From an uncultured Rhodobacter sp. (GTDB lineage Bacteria > Pseudomonadota > Alphaproteobacteria > Rhodobacterales > Rhodobacteraceae), in contig CALGTJ010000297.1 of assembly GCA_937901435.1 (NCBI GenBank), forward strand, positions 1 through 6,558: a DNA stretch of 6,558 nt, read 5' to 3'. How positions within the stretch are numbered: the stretch's first letter is position 1; the number at the start of each line of letters is the position of its first letter. Positions 5,732-6,558 of the stretch are shown one piece after another. The position numbers and the translations under genes are program-made. The notes beneath the pieces are model-generated. The model was not told where the DNA came from. It searched no databases and saw nothing but the letters and a program-made list of their open reading frames with translations.

Positions 5732-6558
5732 CTATCCGCTTGGCAGCACGACGATGAACCGACTGCCCTGCCCTGCCTCACTGACAATGCGCAACCGGCC
5801 ACGATGGCGATTGACGATGTGCTTGACGATGGCCAGCCCCAGCCCGGTCCCACCCATTTCACGCGAGCGGTGGTTGTCGACCCGGTAGAACCGTTCGGTC
5901 AGGCGCGGCAGATGCAGTGGGTCGATCCCTGCCCCGTTATCGCGTACTTCGATGCGCACAGCCTCGCTGCGCAGCGCCGGGTCACGCTCCATTAGGGTGA
6001 TATCCACCTGCACCTGCCCACCCCCGTATTTGATCGCGTTCTCGATCAGATTGCTGAAAACCTGTAGCAATTGATCCGCATCGCCCGGCACTTCGATCGG
6101 TTCGTCTGCGCCTGTGACCGTCAGGGACACACCATTGTCCCGGGCCTGAGGGCCCAGCGTCATGGTGGCCGAGGTGACCAGACTTGCCAGATCCACCATC
6201 CGGGTCGGGCGCATGCGTTCCTCGGATTCCACACGGCTGAGCGAGAGAAGATCCTTGATCAACCGGCTCATCCGCGTGGCTTCGCGTTCCATGATCTCAA
6301 GAAACCGCTGCTGGGCCTTTTTGTCGTCGCGCGCCGGGCCCCGCAAAGTTTCGATAAAACCCATCAAGGCCGTCAGTGGCGTGCGCAATTCGTGGCTGAC
6401 ATTGGCGACGAAATCGCGGCGCATCTGGGTGGCGGCCTGCACATGGCTGATGTCCTCAAAGCTCAGCAGGACACCTTCCATCCCCTTGACCGACACCGGC
6501 GCGGCCAGCACCTTGTAGGTGGTGTCGCGCGTTGCTTCGCGGGTCAGCATTGACGCAT
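5732..6558 (-). CDS. phoR: Phosphate-regulon sensor histidine kinase PhoR (5' end cut by the window edge)
   Basis: PhoR is an inner-membrane histidine kinase that phosphorylates PhoB when phosphate is scarce. The frame is open to the window edge, and 274 residues are visible up to the TAG at 5732. The first ATG in the window (6548-6550) is internal, because the domain in front of it is incomplete. Counting from that Met, the segment up to about residue 37 (EGVLLSFEDIS) looks like the end of a PAS domain. The HisKA H-box NVSHELRTPL follows with phosphoacceptor H53 (6392-6394). The HATPase core has an N-box NLIENAIKYG (N167), a G1 box DNGAGI (204-209), an F-box region ERFYRVD (219-225) and a G2 box GGTGLGL (233-239). 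All catalytic motifs are intact. The membrane-spanning N-terminus lies beyond the right edge. The name rests on the adjacent pst-phoU genes and on sequence style; the kinase family itself is certain. Confidence 0.92.
   Translation of the reverse strand, partial: ASMLTREATRDTTYKVLAAPVSVKGMEGVLLSFEDISHVQAATQMRRDFVANVSHELRTPLTALMGFIETLRGPARDDKKAQQRFLEIMEREATRMSRLIKDLLSLSRVESEERMRPTRMVDLASLVTSATMTLGPQARDNGVSLTVTGADEPIEVPGDADQLLQVFSNLIENAIKYGGGQVQVDITLMERDPALRSEAVRIEVRDNGAGIDPLHLPRLTERFYRVDNHRSREMGGTGLGLAIVKHIVNRHRGRLRIVSEAGQGSRFIVVLPSG

Noticed and set aside
5660..5995. Possible small gene on the plus strand starting in the phoR-pstS gap
   Set aside because: Most of it is antisense to phoR, no ribosome binding site is apparent before its ATG, and the residues show no recognisable domain.
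1..6558. CRISPR arrays, tRNA or rRNA genes, insertion sequences, integrase sites or an unknown defence or metabolic system
   Set aside because: No spaced repeat arrays, tRNA-like cloverleafs, terminal inverted repeats or transposase motifs were seen; essentially all of the window is explained by the phoR-pst-phoU locus.

Overview
The window is the phosphate-starvation (Pho) locus of a GC-rich alphaproteobacterium. The order and protein sequences best fit the Rhodobacteraceae/Roseobacter group; this is inferred from gene order, the long PstC and PstA forms and the wording of PstS and PstB motifs, not from a database search. All genes lie on the minus strand, so they read right to left: phoR (5' end outside the window), a 379-bp intergenic region, then pstS, pstC, pstA, pstB and phoU (3' end outside the window). 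The long plus-strand open frames are antisense shadows of these genes.

Right part (5732-6558): the C-terminal half of the sensor kinase PhoR, with the end of its PAS/linker region, the HisKA phosphoacceptor helix and the HATPase core. Middle (5353-5731): the regulatory region. It holds a three-unit, 11-bp-periodic PhoB-type Pho box (5430-5462), a leader hairpin, the pstS ribosome binding site and several inverted repeats. Left part (1-5352): the pst operon. The pstS-pstC junction carries a perfect 9-bp hairpin. pstC and pstA overlap by 4 bp (ATGA), pstA and pstB are 14 bp apart, and pstB and phoU are 10 bp apart, as expected for one co-transcribed and partly translationally coupled unit.

Together the genes form a complete high-affinity phosphate importer: PstS in the periplasm, PstC and PstA as the membrane channel, PstB as the ATPase. 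They also include the sensing arm, in which PhoU links transporter state to PhoR, and PhoR in turn controls PhoB, which would act at the Pho box before pstS. phoB is not in the window; in related bacteria it usually follows phoU, so it is expected just beyond the left edge.

I found no mobile element, CRISPR array, tRNA, rRNA or unknown gene system. The points worth a second look are in the non-coding DNA (triple Pho box, junction and leader hairpins, inverted repeats) and in the large N-terminal extensions of both permeases.
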